49,620 nucleotides of DNA from UM-FILTER-49-7 sp964599895 (GTDB lineage: Bacteria > Acidobacteriota > Holophagae > Thermotomaculales > Thermotomaculaceae): positions 1 through 49,620 of the forward strand of contig CAZRHT010000016.1 of the NCBI GenBank assembly GCA_964599895.1, in the 5' to 3' direction. Shown here one piece after another: positions 1 through 7,940 of the stretch (its first letter is position 1; each line of letters begins with the position of its first letter). A model generated the notes under the pieces. That model saw only the letters and a list, made by a program, of their open reading frames with translations. It was not told the origin of the DNA and searched no databases. The position numbers were made by a program, and so were the translations under genes.

Positions 1-7
1 GCGTATT

Positions 8-586
8 ATGAAAAAACTGCTATTAATTTTACTTGTCATTTCCGGATTGCAGGCCACAGCCGGCGAATATGTGATCGACGGTGCACACAGCCACGTTATG
101 TTCAAGATCAAGCACATGACGATCAGTTCGGTAACCGGCCGTTTTGAAAAGTTCAAAGGATCATTTACCTTTGACCCGAAACATGTGGAACAGTCCACTG
201 GGAATGTAACGATTGATGTCAACAGCGTGAATACTGATGTGGCAGATCGGGACAAGCATCTGAAATCTCCCGAATTCTTTGATGTTGCCAAGTATCCTGA
301 GATGATCTTCAAATCTACAAAGGTTATCGTCAAGGACAAAAACCATTTTCAACTTAAGGGCAACTTGACCCTCCATGGCGTGACCCGGGCCATTACGCTG
401 GACGTTGAATACGGTGGAACAGCTGTTGACCCCTGGGGGAATACCCGTGTGGCTTTCAGTGCTACCGGAAAGCTCAACCGCAAGGATTACGGGTTGATGT
501 GGAACAAGCTGCTTGAAACCGGTGGACTCCTCGTTGGTGAAGAGGTCACTATAAACATTGAGGTAGAAGCCATATTGCAGAAGTAG
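8..586 (+). CDS. YceI-family periplasmic protein
   Basis: The protein has 192 residues. A Sec signal peptide covers about residues 1-18 (positively charged MKK, hydrophobic core, cleavage near ATAGE). The mature part reads like the YceI lipocalin-like beta barrel: it opens with the family pattern YVIDGAHSHVMFKIKH, then has SVTGRFEKFKG near residue 40 and LTLHGVTRAITLDVEY near 120. YceI proteins bind isoprenoid-type lipids in the periplasm and several are induced by stress or alkaline pH; the ligand here cannot be read from the sequence. Length matches the family. Only seven bases precede the ATG, so neither the ribosome site nor an upstream start can be judged. The gene is followed 70 bases later by a pirin gene on the same strand, which may be co-transcribed. 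Confidence 0.9.
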   Translation: MKKLLLILLVISGLQATAGEYVIDGAHSHVMFKIKHMTISSVTGRFEKFKGSFTFDPKHVEQSTGNVTIDVNSVNTDVADRDKHLKSPEFFDVAKYPEMIFKSTKVIVKDKNHFQLKGNLTLHGVTRAITLDVEYGGTAVDPWGNTRVAFSATGKLNRKDYGLMWNKLLETGGLLVGEEVTINIEVEAILQK

Positions 587-656
587 TCAGTTGTTAACCT
601 GGGAGACCTGATTGTAACAAGGTAGCAGACGAGAACGTTTGTTGAAGGAGGACCCA

Positions 657-1364
657 ATGGCACAAAAGATCTTTCCGGCCAGAGAACGCGGAAAGACACG
701 AACGGACTGGCTCACGAGCTATCATTTGTTTTCATTTGGAAACTGGGACAACCCGGAACGCAGAGGTTTTGGTTCGCTCCGTGTATTCAACGAAGATAGA
801 GTTCGCCCCAAAACGGGTTTCGGGCTCCATTCTCATGACAATATGGAAATCATATCCATTGTGCTTGATGGCCAACTGGAACATCTTGACACAACCGGGA
901 ATCAGGGAGTTCTGATTCCCGGCGACATTCAGGTGATGTCAGCCGGATCTGGAATCAGACATGCTGAACGAAATCCGTCACACGACAGGCCTGCACGCTT
1001 TCTGCAGATCTGGATACACCCGGACAAGCCGGGATATCATCCGTCCTACCACCAGATCCATGTGGGTACTGATCCCACAAAAGGCTTCAAACCAATTGTT
1101 TCAGATGGAACAATTCCACAGACGGCTCCCATCAATGCCGACGCGACAATCAGCATCGCTCATTTGCTTCGGCATGAAACAGTCGTCTTTCCCTCATGCA
1201 AACCGTATCGCGGGTTGTTTCTATATGTTGTTGAAGGGAAGATTACATGGTCAGATTGTACACTCGAAAAAGGGGACTCCCTTCAATGCACAGAGACCAA
1301 GACATCTCAGTGGGCGGCTAATGTTAAGTCAACAGTGGTTTTGATAGATGTGCCGATCCATTGA
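657..1364 (+). CDS. Pirin-family cupin protein (YhhW-like)
   Basis: Pirin family, 235 residues. The ATG at 657 is chosen because AAGGAGG lies at 645-651; an in-frame TTG at 639 has no such site. The N-terminal cupin holds the metal site of the family: H58 and H60 in the GLHSHDNMEI segment, and H102 and E104 in GIRHAERNP, matching the four iron ligands of E. coli YhhW and human pirin. The MSAGSGIRHAE and FLQIWIHPD stretches are also family hallmarks. E. coli YhhW has quercetin 2,3-dioxygenase activity in vitro, but the natural substrate of bacterial pirins is mostly unknown, so only the metal-cupin fold is certain. It follows the YceI gene with 70 bases between. The next gene is convergent. 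Confidence 0.92.
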   Translation: MAQKIFPARERGKTRTDWLTSYHLFSFGNWDNPERRGFGSLRVFNEDRVRPKTGFGLHSHDNMEIISIVLDGQLEHLDTTGNQGVLIPGDIQVMSAGSGIRHAERNPSHDRPARFLQIWIHPDKPGYHPSYHQIHVGTDPTKGFKPIVSDGTIPQTAPINADATISIAHLLRHETVVFPSCKPYRGLFLYVVEGKITWSDCTLEKGDSLQCTETKTSQWAANVKSTVVLIDVPIH

Positions 1365-1504
1365 TGCTTGCTTCTCTGTCTTTTCTTTTTGTCGGTATGA
1401 GTAAATTGCCGGCCATGGAAGTGGCTTATTCAGGAACCCACCGCGGAAAAATGTGAATGAGGTGAGTTTGGAGCCGGTCGTTTTTCAGCGGGGAAAAGCC
1501 TTTG

Positions 1505-3121
1505 TCAGGGTTCGGGGACAAGGTCCACTTTATCCAGGTCAATCATCCTGAAAGCCTTGATGACCTCAGGCAGATAGAATTGTCCCTCCATGGCGGAAAG
1601 CTCATCTCGTGTCTCCACCAGTGTTTTCTGTTCTTTGTATTTTCTGTGGGGGCTGGTCATAGCTTCAAAGGAGTCGGCGAGTGAGATGATATTGGCAGCG
1701 ATAGAAATATCCCGAGTCCCTCCAGGGTAACCGCTTCCATCCATGTTTTCGTGGTGTTGGAAGACAATGCGGGCAATGTCGCGAAAATTAAGTTTTTCCA
1801 GGATATCTCTGCTGAAGATCACATGGCGAAACACATAACTCAGTTCATAATCGCTTAATTTGCCGATTTTGTTGATCAGGATCCACGGGAGTTTCAGTTT
1901 CCCGACATCATGGACATATGCAGCAAGATAGAGAGTCTGGAGGTCCAGCTGGTTCTGGACATACGGAAAGAGGGTGAGCATCTTCTTGCCAACCATGTAG
2001 GACAGGGACGCGACCTTGCTGGAGTGCTTTTTCCCTGTGTACCAGTCTTTTTCTTCCAGGAATTCCACAAACTGTTTCAACAGAGAATTTCCTTTCATGT
2101 AGAACTCGCTGACATTTTTCCTGTTTTCCGGGAATGACATGGAAAATTTCTGGGCAATATCAAGAAATACATCCATGACGTACAGTTCCATGAAAACGTC
2201 AGGGGTGTTGAAGGAAGCACGGAACGCCAGTTTTGCGTCGCTATACGCGTTGGAAAAATCTGAATGGTAAGAATGCAGGACCGCACGCGCGGCATAGTAG
2301 TAGTACCCATGTGCGGTCAGGAAATCCTGGTTGGCATTGAGCATGCGAAATGCTTTTTCCAGAGCGTCCTCAGATTTGCTGGGATATCCCATGCTTGCAC
2401 AAATCAGGGCCTGCTGACAGAGATAGAAAAAACGGTGTCGTTTTTTCCCGGCCGCATTTAAGTTCCGGGAATAAGTAAGGGCGTTTTCAAAGATTGTTTT
2501 CCTTTTTCCTGAGCCAGCTTTTTCTATGGTGGCCATTTCCAGGGAAGCAATGGTATGAATGTGAGTCAATCTCTGTCGGAGTTCAGGACCGGACAGGGGA
2601 AGTATCATGGAAAAAGAACTTCCTGATTTGGTCTTTTCCAGGTAATTTAATGCTCTTCTACTTGTGGAAACAGCCACATTGAAGTTTCTGCGTTGAAGCG
2701 CAATCATGGACTGTGTTGTCATGTTGAACACATAGCAGGGTGTAATTTCAGCACCGGATGATTTAAGTGATTCAGCGAGAAAATGATCGGCTTCCTCATC
2801 CATACCGAGTGCGGCGAACAGGTAAGCGATTGCCGCTGTAATCAGCAGTCGGGGTTTGCTATTCAGTTTCGATTCGAAGGTTTCATGCACCTGTGTCAGA
2901 AGTTTCAAGGCGGCGAGAAGATCTCCGGTCTCGATGAAATTTCTGGTGTACTGGAAGAGTTGTTCCAGATAACTTTCAAATTCTTCTTTTTTTGCCATAG
3001 ACTGTTCGAAATGATTGACGATGGACTCAAGGATGAGCGGCACTCGTTCCGAGTATAACTCGAAATTTTTCTTGGAAAGGGTCTTTATGTTACTCAGGCG
3101 ACTCAGGACAATTTTCTTCAC
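1505..3121 (-). CDS. HD-GYP domain cyclic-di-GMP phosphodiesterase with helical-repeat N-terminus
   Basis: The protein has 538 residues. The C-terminal third is an HD-GYP domain: H404-D405 in HDVGK, the H456-H457-E458 metal ligands, and the GYP signature G464-Y465-P466 inside DGSGYPGG. HD-GYP enzymes hydrolyse cyclic di-GMP to pGpG or GMP, lowering the signal that promotes surface attachment. Residues about 1-350 have no receiver, PAS or transmembrane segment; they are rich in short amphipathic helices of TPR type (for example LLAALKLLTQVHETFES), so regulation is probably by protein contact. The start is a GTG with a weak ribosome site. A TTGATT-17-TACAAT promoter on this strand ends just seven bases before it, so the message may be leaderless. 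It stands alone and converges on the pirin gene. Confidence 0.88.
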   Translation of the reverse strand: MKKIVLSRLSNIKTLSKKNFELYSERVPLILESIVNHFEQSMAKKEEFESYLEQLFQYTRNFIETGDLLAALKLLTQVHETFESKLNSKPRLLITAAIAYLFAALGMDEEADHFLAESLKSSGAEITPCYVFNMTTQSMIALQRRNFNVAVSTSRRALNYLEKTKSGSSFSMILPLSGPELRQRLTHIHTIASLEMATIEKAGSGKRKTIFENALTYSRNLNAAGKKRHRFFYLCQQALICASMGYPSKSEDALEKAFRMLNANQDFLTAHGYYYYAARAVLHSYHSDFSNAYSDAKLAFRASFNTPDVFMELYVMDVFLDIAQKFSMSFPENRKNVSEFYMKGNSLLKQFVEFLEEKDWYTGKKHSSKVASLSYMVGKKMLTLFPYVQNQLDLQTLYLAAYVHDVGKLKLPWILINKIGKLSDYELSYVFRHVIFSRDILEKLNFRDIARIVFQHHENMDGSGYPGGTRDISIAANIISLADSFEAMTSPHRKYKEQKTLVETRDELSAMEGQFYLPEVIKAFRMIDLDKVDLVPEP

Positions 3122-3127
3122 TAACCC

Positions 3128-3156
3128 ATTGTAAAAAATGTGAACGAAATAATCAA
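3128..3156 (-). promoter_or_regulatory. Predicted sigma-70-type promoter of the HD-GYP gene
   Basis: Read on the minus strand: -35 TTGATT (3156-3151), a 17-base spacer, and -10 TACAAT (3133-3128). The -10 box ends only seven bases before the GTG start at 3121, which places the expected transcription start on or near the start codon. Confidence 0.45.
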
Positions 3157-3222
3157 GGATAGTTCTTAAAATTGATAATAGTATCTTTGTTATCTGTTAG
3201 ATTCAATCTCTATATGAATATA

Positions 3223-3367
3223 ACTATCCCCTTGAAGGACAAATACGAGAGAGGATGCTGGAAAGCCCAAGTAAATAGTCAGTGCATGAGGGCATGGGGA
3301 CGGACGGTCAATTCACTGTTTTTACTTAAGCATAGGCTTGATACTGTCAACCCTTGTCCCCTTTTTT
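3223..3367 (+). ncRNA. Candidate small RNA ending in a terminator-like hairpin
   Basis: There is no convincing gene between the HD-GYP gene and bcp (3122-3431). On the plus strand a candidate promoter, TTGTTA (3187-3192), 18 bases, TATATG (3211-3216), is followed by a two-part hairpin. GGGGAC (3296-3301) pairs with GTCCCC (3356-3361), and GACGGT (3303-3308) pairs with ACTGTC (3343-3348) with one G-U pair. Six T residues (3362-3367) follow at once. No plus-strand gene precedes this terminator-like structure, so an independent transcript of about 145 bases would explain it. The alternative is a repeat-derived hairpin. Confidence 0.25.
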
Positions 3368-3370
3368 CCC

Positions 3371-3398
3371 TTGCCTGAACGGCCAAATATTCTAAAAT
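3371..3398 (+). promoter_or_regulatory. Predicted promoter of bcp-dodecin-PAP2
   Basis: -35 TTGCCT (3371-3376), 16-base spacer, -10 TAAAAT (3393-3398). The bcp ribosome site AGGAGG lies at 3421-3426, giving a leader of about 25 bases. Confidence 0.4.
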
Positions 3399-3431
3399 AT
3401 CAGATATAGATAAACCAATGAGGAGGATGAG

Positions 3432-3926
3432 ATGGTGAATAGAATACCTGATACAGGGGCGGTGGCCCCGGGATTTTCATTGATGAATGCGGATGAGCAA
3501 CCGGTTGAGTTAACAGATTTCAGGGGGAAATGGCTGGTCCTGTATTTCTATCCAAAGGACAACACACCGGGATGCACCATAGAAGCGCTGGACTTTACCA
3601 CCCTGAAAAAAGAGTTTGAAAAGGCCGGGGCGGTGATTGCAGGTGTGAGCCCGGATTCGTGCACGCAGCATCGCAGCTTTATCGGGAAAAAAAGTCTGAC
3701 GATTGAGTTGCTCAGTGACCCCGAGCATCAGGCGCTGGAGGCATACGGGGTATGGCAGTTGAAAAAGAATTATGGCAGGGAGTACTATGGTGTTGTGCGC
3801 AGTACTTTTCTTATTAATCCTGAGGGAAATATAGAAAAAACATGGACAAACGTTCAAGTGAAGGGGCATGCAGAGGCGGTTCTGGAAGCGCTTTCCAGGG
3901 CCAAAACAGAGAACAGGAGGGTATGA
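3432..3926 (+). CDS. bcp: Thioredoxin-dependent thiol peroxidase, Bcp/PrxQ type
   Basis: The protein has 164 residues. The peroxiredoxin fold shows APGFSLMNADEQPVELTDFRGKWLVLYFYPKDNTPGC, with peroxidatic Cys at C48 in the PGCT motif. In most Bcp proteins the resolving Cys sits five residues later; here that position is L53. A second Cys, C77, lies in SPDSCTQH, in the helix that carries the resolving Cys in another PrxQ subgroup, so a C48-C77 pair is likely. The enzyme reduces hydrogen peroxide and organic peroxides using thioredoxin. The start has AGGAGG six bases upstream. The stop codon overlaps the dodecin start (TGATG), so the two are translationally coupled. Confidence 0.92.
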   Translation: MVNRIPDTGAVAPGFSLMNADEQPVELTDFRGKWLVLYFYPKDNTPGCTIEALDFTTLKKEFEKAGAVIAGVSPDSCTQHRSFIGKKSLTIELLSDPEHQALEAYGVWQLKKNYGREYYGVVRSTFLINPEGNIEKTWTNVQVKGHAEAVLEALSRAKTENRRV

Positions 3927-4126
3927 TGGCTGAAAACTTTGAGATTGTGGAACGGGTGGGAGTATCTTCGGTAAGTATCAGCGACGCGATAAAGTCCGCT
4001 GTTTTCGGGGCAAGGAAGGAACGCCCGGTAGCATGGTTCGAAGTGATCCAGCAACGGGGGCGTGTGACTGACAATGGTGATCTGGAATATCAGGTGACTG
4101 TCAAAGTAGGACGGAAATTGGGATAA
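3926..4126 (+). CDS. Dodecin family flavin-binding protein
   Basis: The protein is 66 residues from the ATG at 3926; that ATG shares its A with the last base of the bcp stop, and AGGAGG lies at 3915-3920. The whole protein matches dodecin: ENFEIVERVGVSSVSISDAI, then a Trp in PVAWFEVIQQRGRV that would stack on the flavin ring, and YQVTVKVG at the end. Dodecins form hollow dodecamers that bind and quench riboflavin or FMN, buffering free flavin and limiting its photochemical damage. Coupling to a peroxiredoxin gene suggests both act against reactive oxygen. An alternative ATG three bases earlier is possible but is too close to the ribosome site. Confidence 0.93.
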   Translation: MAENFEIVERVGVSSVSISDAIKSAVFGARKERPVAWFEVIQQRGRVTDNGDLEYQVTVKVGRKLG

Positions 4127-4150
4127 TAGACAGGATCGGAAAGAAATTCA

Positions 4151-5125
4151 ATGTACCCGAACCGTGAATCGGGAGCAACAATAGCCAATCAAACAGATTC
4201 CGATTCCGTAACGCGCATAAACATTGAATCTCTTCTTGTTGTCATTTTCCTGCTGATTCTGTCTCTTTTCAGTATTGCTGCTGGAAAGCCACTGTTTCAG
4301 AGTCTGGTTCGGATGCGGTTGACCTTCGGCACGTTGTTCATATTGCCCTTTTTTGTCGTCATTGTAGTTGTCTTAAGGAAATGGCGTCGCCTCAGGAAGA
4401 TGGCGGTGGAATGGTGGGTAATAATCGGGGTGCTGGCGGTGTATGAGAGTCTGAAACATCTCCACGCCAACTGGATTACTACCTTATTGGGGATTGCCCC
4501 GAAAGACGGGGTCATGATAGCCATTGACAGTTTCCTGTTCACAAGGCCTTTGCCCCTTCTCATGCAGAATTGGACTGATAAGCTATTCATTCACACAATG
4601 TGGGTATTTTATGTCTGGGTTTACTATCTGTTTCCTGTTTGCCTGATGGGATATTTGTATTTTGTGGTTGGAGATGAATCAGAATTCCGTCGCTTGAGAA
4701 GAGGTCTGGTAGTGGTGTTGCTGGGAGGATACATCGGATATATTCTCGTCCCGGTTGCGGGACCTCTTTTTACGATAGGGGCACAGTTCACTCAACCAAT
4801 CCTAACCCAGCCGGTACTGAAGAAACTGTTTTTTGACACACTCAGATATAATTGGGACTGTTTCCCGAGCCTGCACACAGCGGTTCCCTGGCTGTTTACT
4901 TTTCTGCTCTGGCGAAGAGGCAGGTGGTGGCTGCGTTCTCTCTGCGTGGTTGCGGCCGCAGGAGTGACATTGTCCACTGTGGTTCTACGGTTTCATTACG
5001 GGATTGATCTTATCGCCGGCCTGGTGTGGGCAGCTTCAGTTGCGGTTCTTATCGGGAAAACTGAACGGTATTCATGGCAGGTGCGAGTCCCGAAACTTTT
5101 TGAAAAAAGGATCAATGGCGGTTAA
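4151..5125 (+). CDS. PAP2-superfamily membrane phosphatase / phosphotransferase
   Basis: This is an integral membrane protein of 324 residues with about six hydrophobic segments (first near 28-45). It carries the PAP2 catalytic motifs: CFPSLHT with H242, then LRFHYGID with R280, H282 and D286. The spacing and the long N-terminal membrane part resemble the PAP2_3 (inositol phosphorylceramide synthase, Aur1-like) branch more than the small PgpB/UppP-like enzymes. Family members remove or transfer phosphate or head groups on lipids such as phosphatidic acid or ceramide; the substrate cannot be assigned. It follows dodecin by 24 bases on the same strand, with GGAAAG as a modest ribosome site, so it is probably in the same transcript. 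Confidence 0.82.
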   Translation: MYPNRESGATIANQTDSDSVTRINIESLLVVIFLLILSLFSIAAGKPLFQSLVRMRLTFGTLFILPFFVVIVVVLRKWRRLRKMAVEWWVIIGVLAVYESLKHLHANWITTLLGIAPKDGVMIAIDSFLFTRPLPLLMQNWTDKLFIHTMWVFYVWVYYLFPVCLMGYLYFVVGDESEFRRLRRGLVVVLLGGYIGYILVPVAGPLFTIGAQFTQPILTQPVLKKLFFDTLRYNWDCFPSLHTAVPWLFTFLLWRRGRWWLRSLCVVAAAGVTLSTVVLRFHYGIDLIAGLVWAASVAVLIGKTERYSWQVRVPKLFEKRINGG

Positions 5126-5218
5126 CTTTGAGTTCGATTCCCCCCTTTTTTACTGAACTGGAACTCTGAAAGAACTGTGATCTTTCCGGCGCTTTTGCCT
5201 GTAGAAAATATTTTTTAG

Positions 5219-5227
5219 TGTTATAAT
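5219..5227 (+). promoter_or_regulatory. Extended -10 promoter of the 2-oxoacid oxidoreductase operon
   Basis: TGTTATAAT is a perfect extended -10 element (TG, one base, TATAAT), 31 bases before the ferredoxin ATG. A TTGCCT at 5195-5200 is 21 bases away, too far for a normal -35. The site lies in the only gap before the operon. Confidence 0.6.
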
Positions 5228-5257
5228 CCAACTGTCACTGCTTATTGAGGAGGACAT

Positions 5258-5491
5258 ATGGCAAAAGTAAAAGGTGCAGTTGTCATCAACACGGAGAACT
5301 GCAAGGGGTGCGGTTTGTGCATTCATGCCTGCCCGACAGATACGTTGGGCTTTTCTAAAGAAATCAATTCAAAGGGGTTTAACTACTCCGAAATGGTGAA
5401 GGACGAATGCATTGCCTGCGTGAGTTGCGCTCTGGTGTGCCCGGACGCCGTAATTACGGTTTACCGGATGAAAAAGGACGAAGCGGTTTAG
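5258..5491 (+). CDS. 2-oxoacid:ferredoxin oxidoreductase, 2[4Fe-4S] ferredoxin subunit
   Basis: A 77-residue protein with two bacterial ferredoxin motifs, CKGCGLCIHACP near residues 15-26 and CIACVSCALVCP near 51-62, each binding one [4Fe-4S] cluster. It is the electron-carrying delta subunit of the enzyme made by the next three genes, passing electrons from the thiamine-diphosphate site to soluble ferredoxin. The start follows GAGGAGGA at a good distance. The gene is separated from the next by 12 bases, with AGGAGG straddling its stop codon. The order ferredoxin, alpha, beta, gamma is typical of the Vor/Kor class. Confidence 0.95.
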   Translation: MAKVKGAVVINTENCKGCGLCIHACPTDTLGFSKEINSKGFNYSEMVKDECIACVSCALVCPDAVITVYRMKKDEAV

Positions 5492-5503
5492 GAGGATGGT
5501 GAA

Positions 5504-6568
5504 GTGAGTGAAATGCTGTTGATGAAAGGAAACGAAGCGATGGCAGAAGCCGCTATCCGAGCAGGGAGTGAGGGATATTTTGCATACCCCATTACACCGC
5601 AGTCTGAAGTGGCGGAATACATGGCGCGTGAAGCGCCGAAACATGGAACGGTTTTTCTGCAGGCGGAGTCGGAACTGGCCGCAATCAATATGCTCTACGG
5701 TGCGGCAGGAGCAGGATTTAAAGTATGGACATCCTCATCTTCTCCCGGCATCTCGTTGATGCAGGAAGGGATTTCATATATTGCCGGGGCAATGTTGCCC
5801 TGCGTGATTGTCAATGTTAACCGGGGTGGTCCCGGACTGGGAACCATTCAGCCCTCCCAGGGTGATTACTTTCAGACAGTAAAGGGTGGCGGTCATGGTG
5901 ACTACAGATTAATTACGCTGGCACCATCCACGGTTCAGGAAATTGCTGACTACATGGGTCTTGCTTTTGACCTTGCGTGGAAGTACCGGAACCCGGCTAT
6001 GATTCTCATGGACGGCGCATTGGGTCAGATGATGGAAAAAGTTCAATTCAAGCCGTACACGGATCCGGGCAGAGATTTCTCCTGGTCCACCCGCGGGAAA
6101 AAGGAAGATCGGGAAAGCAATTTCATTACCTCTCTGTTTATCAAGCCTGAAGAAATGGAGCAGGTGAACCTCCAGCTCCAGAGAACATACCGTGAAATTG
6201 AGAAAAACGAAGTCCGCTATGATACCTATGAAATAGACGACGCCGATCTGGTACTTGTGGCTTATGGGTTGTCCGCGAGAATTGCCAGCAAAGTCATGCA
6301 TATCTTGCGGAATAAGGGACTGAAAGTCGGGCTGGTGAAACCGGTCACACTGTGGCCCTACCCATACAAAGTCCTGCACGACCTGGCAGACCGTGTGAAA
6401 GGGTTCTTCGTGATGGAGCTGAACGCAGGCCAGATGGTGGAAGATGTCCGTCTGGGCGTCAACGGCAAGAAGGAAGTGGGTTTTTACGGCAGAATGGGCG
6501 GTATGATCTACTCACCGGAAGAAGTTGCGGAAAAGGTCGAAGCCTTTGCCCGTAAAATCGGGATGTAA
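5504..6568 (+). CDS. vorB: 2-oxoacid:ferredoxin oxidoreductase subunit alpha (VorB/KorA type)
   Basis: A protein of 354 residues with a GTG start, AGGAGG at 5490-5495. It opens with LMKGNEAMAEAAIRAG and YPITPQSEVAEYM, the signature of the alpha subunit, and contains the pyrimidine-binding part of the thiamine diphosphate site (LQAESELAAINMLYGAAGAG near 47-66) and a C-terminal transketolase-like domain. The complex decarboxylates a 2-oxo acid to acyl-CoA, reducing ferredoxin. Closest known assignments for this length and order are 3-methyl-2-oxobutanoate (VorB) and 2-oxoglutarate (KorA) enzymes; sequence alone does not settle which. Together with its neighbours it links amino-acid or TCA-type carbon to ferredoxin. 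Confidence 0.93.
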   Translation: MSEMLLMKGNEAMAEAAIRAGSEGYFAYPITPQSEVAEYMAREAPKHGTVFLQAESELAAINMLYGAAGAGFKVWTSSSSPGISLMQEGISYIAGAMLPCVIVNVNRGGPGLGTIQPSQGDYFQTVKGGGHGDYRLITLAPSTVQEIADYMGLAFDLAWKYRNPAMILMDGALGQMMEKVQFKPYTDPGRDFSWSTRGKKEDRESNFITSLFIKPEEMEQVNLQLQRTYREIEKNEVRYDTYEIDDADLVLVAYGLSARIASKVMHILRNKGLKVGLVKPVTLWPYPYKVLHDLADRVKGFFVMELNAGQMVEDVRLGVNGKKEVGFYGRMGGMIYSPEEVAEKVEAFARKIGM

Positions 6569-6578
6569 GGAGAAAGAA

Positions 6579-7352
6579 ATGGGTATTACAGTTTCCCTTG
6601 AGAATATGGACAAGATTTACGAAAGACCAAAAACACTGAAAGACCAGGTCATGCACTACTGCCCCGGCTGCGGTCATGGTGTGGCCCATCGCCTTGTGAT
6701 GGAAATTGTTGCAGAGTTGGGCATTCAGGAAAAAACGATTGGTATTGCACCGGTAGGCTGTTCGGTTTTTGCCTATTACTATATGGATGTGGATATGCAG
6801 GAAGCGGCACATGGACGGGCCTGTGCGGTAGCCACCGGAGTCAAGCGAATGATGCCGGACCACTATGTTTTTACCTATCAGGGCGACGGCGATCTTGCAG
6901 CCATCGGAACCAACGAAACCATCCACGCCTGCAACCGGGGCGAAAACATCACAATCGTTTTCGTCAACAATGCCATTTACGGTATGACTGGTGGCCAGAT
7001 GGCCCCAACAACATTGATTGGTCAGACTGCCACCACCTGTCCGTTTGGCCGGGAACAGGTGGCAAACGGCTATCCCATCCGGATGTCAGAACTGGTGGCC
7101 CAGTTACCGGGCACCGCTTATGTGGAAAGGGTTGCAGTCAATACTCCGGCACGGGTCCGGAAGGCGAAAAAGGCGCTGACGAAAGCATTCAAGAGCCAGG
7201 AACTGAAGAAGGGCACGTCCTTTATTGAGATCGTATCAAATTGCCCGTCCAACTGGAAAATGACACCGGTGGAATCCAATAAATGGCTGGATGAAAACAT
7301 GTTGCCGTACTACCCTCTTGGCTTGTACAAAGATGAAATCAGTGGAGAGTGA
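6579..7352 (+). CDS. vorA: 2-oxoacid:ferredoxin oxidoreductase subunit beta (thiamine diphosphate-binding)
   Basis: The protein has 257 residues from the ATG at 6579, preceded by AAGGAG at 6567-6572; the longer frame from 6525 would overlap the alpha gene and has no such site. HYCPGCGHG near residue 24 is the conserved N-terminus of the beta subunit. The thiamine-diphosphate and Mg motif is GDGDLAAIG near 105-113, followed about 30 residues later by NNAIYGMTGGQMAPTT. This subunit holds the cofactor and performs decarboxylation at the interface with the alpha subunit. Three bases separate it from the gamma gene. Confidence 0.94.
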   Translation: MGITVSLENMDKIYERPKTLKDQVMHYCPGCGHGVAHRLVMEIVAELGIQEKTIGIAPVGCSVFAYYYMDVDMQEAAHGRACAVATGVKRMMPDHYVFTYQGDGDLAAIGTNETIHACNRGENITIVFVNNAIYGMTGGQMAPTTLIGQTATTCPFGREQVANGYPIRMSELVAQLPGTAYVERVAVNTPARVRKAKKALTKAFKSQELKKGTSFIEIVSNCPSNWKMTPVESNKWLDENMLPYYPLGLYKDEISGE

Positions 7353-7355
7353 GAC

Positions 7356-7892
7356 ATGTTAGAAGAAATTGTATTTGCTGGATTCGGCGGTCAGGGTGTT
7401 TTATCCATGGGCCAGATCATTGCCTATTCAGGGATGATTGAAAACAGGGAGGTTTGCTGGATGCCTTCTTACGGACCTGAAATGCGTGGTGGAACCGCCA
7501 ATTGTATTGTATCTTTGTCCGATGAACCGATTTCATCCCCGATTCTGGCACTATTTGATACGGCAGTGGCATTAAATCAGCCTTCCTTTGAGAAGTTTGA
7601 ACCGGAAGTAAAGCCCGGGGGACTGCTGATTTATGATGCGACAAACATCAAGATTAAATCAAGTCGTACCGACATCGAAGTGCTGGCAATTCCAGGGAGT
7701 GAAAAGGCAAATGAACTGGGTAACCCACGGATGATGGGGATGATTTTGCTGGGTGCCTACCTTGCGAAAAAACCTGTTCTGAAAACAGAAAGCATTCTGG
7801 CGGCACTGAAAAAGGTATTGCCGGAACGCTATCATCACATGATTCCATTGAACCAGAAGGCACTGGAAACCGGCGCATCTTTTGTTAATTAA
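7356..7892 (+). CDS. 2-oxoacid:ferredoxin oxidoreductase subunit gamma
   Basis: The protein has 178 residues. It opens with EEIVFAGFGGQGVLSMGQIIAYSGM, the glycine-rich signature of the gamma subunit, and contains WMPSYGPEMRGGTANC near residue 35, also conserved. The subunit forms the CoA-binding part of the complex. The start lies three bases after the beta stop, with GTGGAGAG just upstream inside the beta gene. It is the last gene of the operon; a strong intrinsic terminator begins 12 bases after the stop codon. Confidence 0.94.
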   Translation: MLEEIVFAGFGGQGVLSMGQIIAYSGMIENREVCWMPSYGPEMRGGTANCIVSLSDEPISSPILALFDTAVALNQPSFEKFEPEVKPGGLLIYDATNIKIKSSRTDIEVLAIPGSEKANELGNPRMMGMILLGAYLAKKPVLKTESILAALKKVLPERYHHMIPLNQKALETGASFVN

Positions 7893-7903
7893 CGATGAAT
7901 TCG

Positions 7904-7934
7904 CCCCCTCTTTCGGGAGGGGGTGTTTCTTTTG
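7904..7934 (+). terminator. Intrinsic terminator of the 2-oxoacid oxidoreductase operon
   Basis: CCCCCTC (7904-7910) pairs perfectly with GAGGGGG (7917-7923) around a six-base loop, followed by TGTTTCTTTTG. It directly follows the gamma subunit gene. Confidence 0.85.
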
Positions 7935-7940
7935 TATACA

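Noticed and set aside
3172..3378. Possible 68-codon gene between the HD-GYP gene and bcp
   Set aside because: No ribosome site, no recognisable sequence, and it runs through a hairpin and the bcp promoter.
5195..5227. TTGCCT as -35 of the oxidoreductase promoter
   Set aside because: It is 21 bases from the -10 TATAAT; the extended -10 element explains the promoter better.
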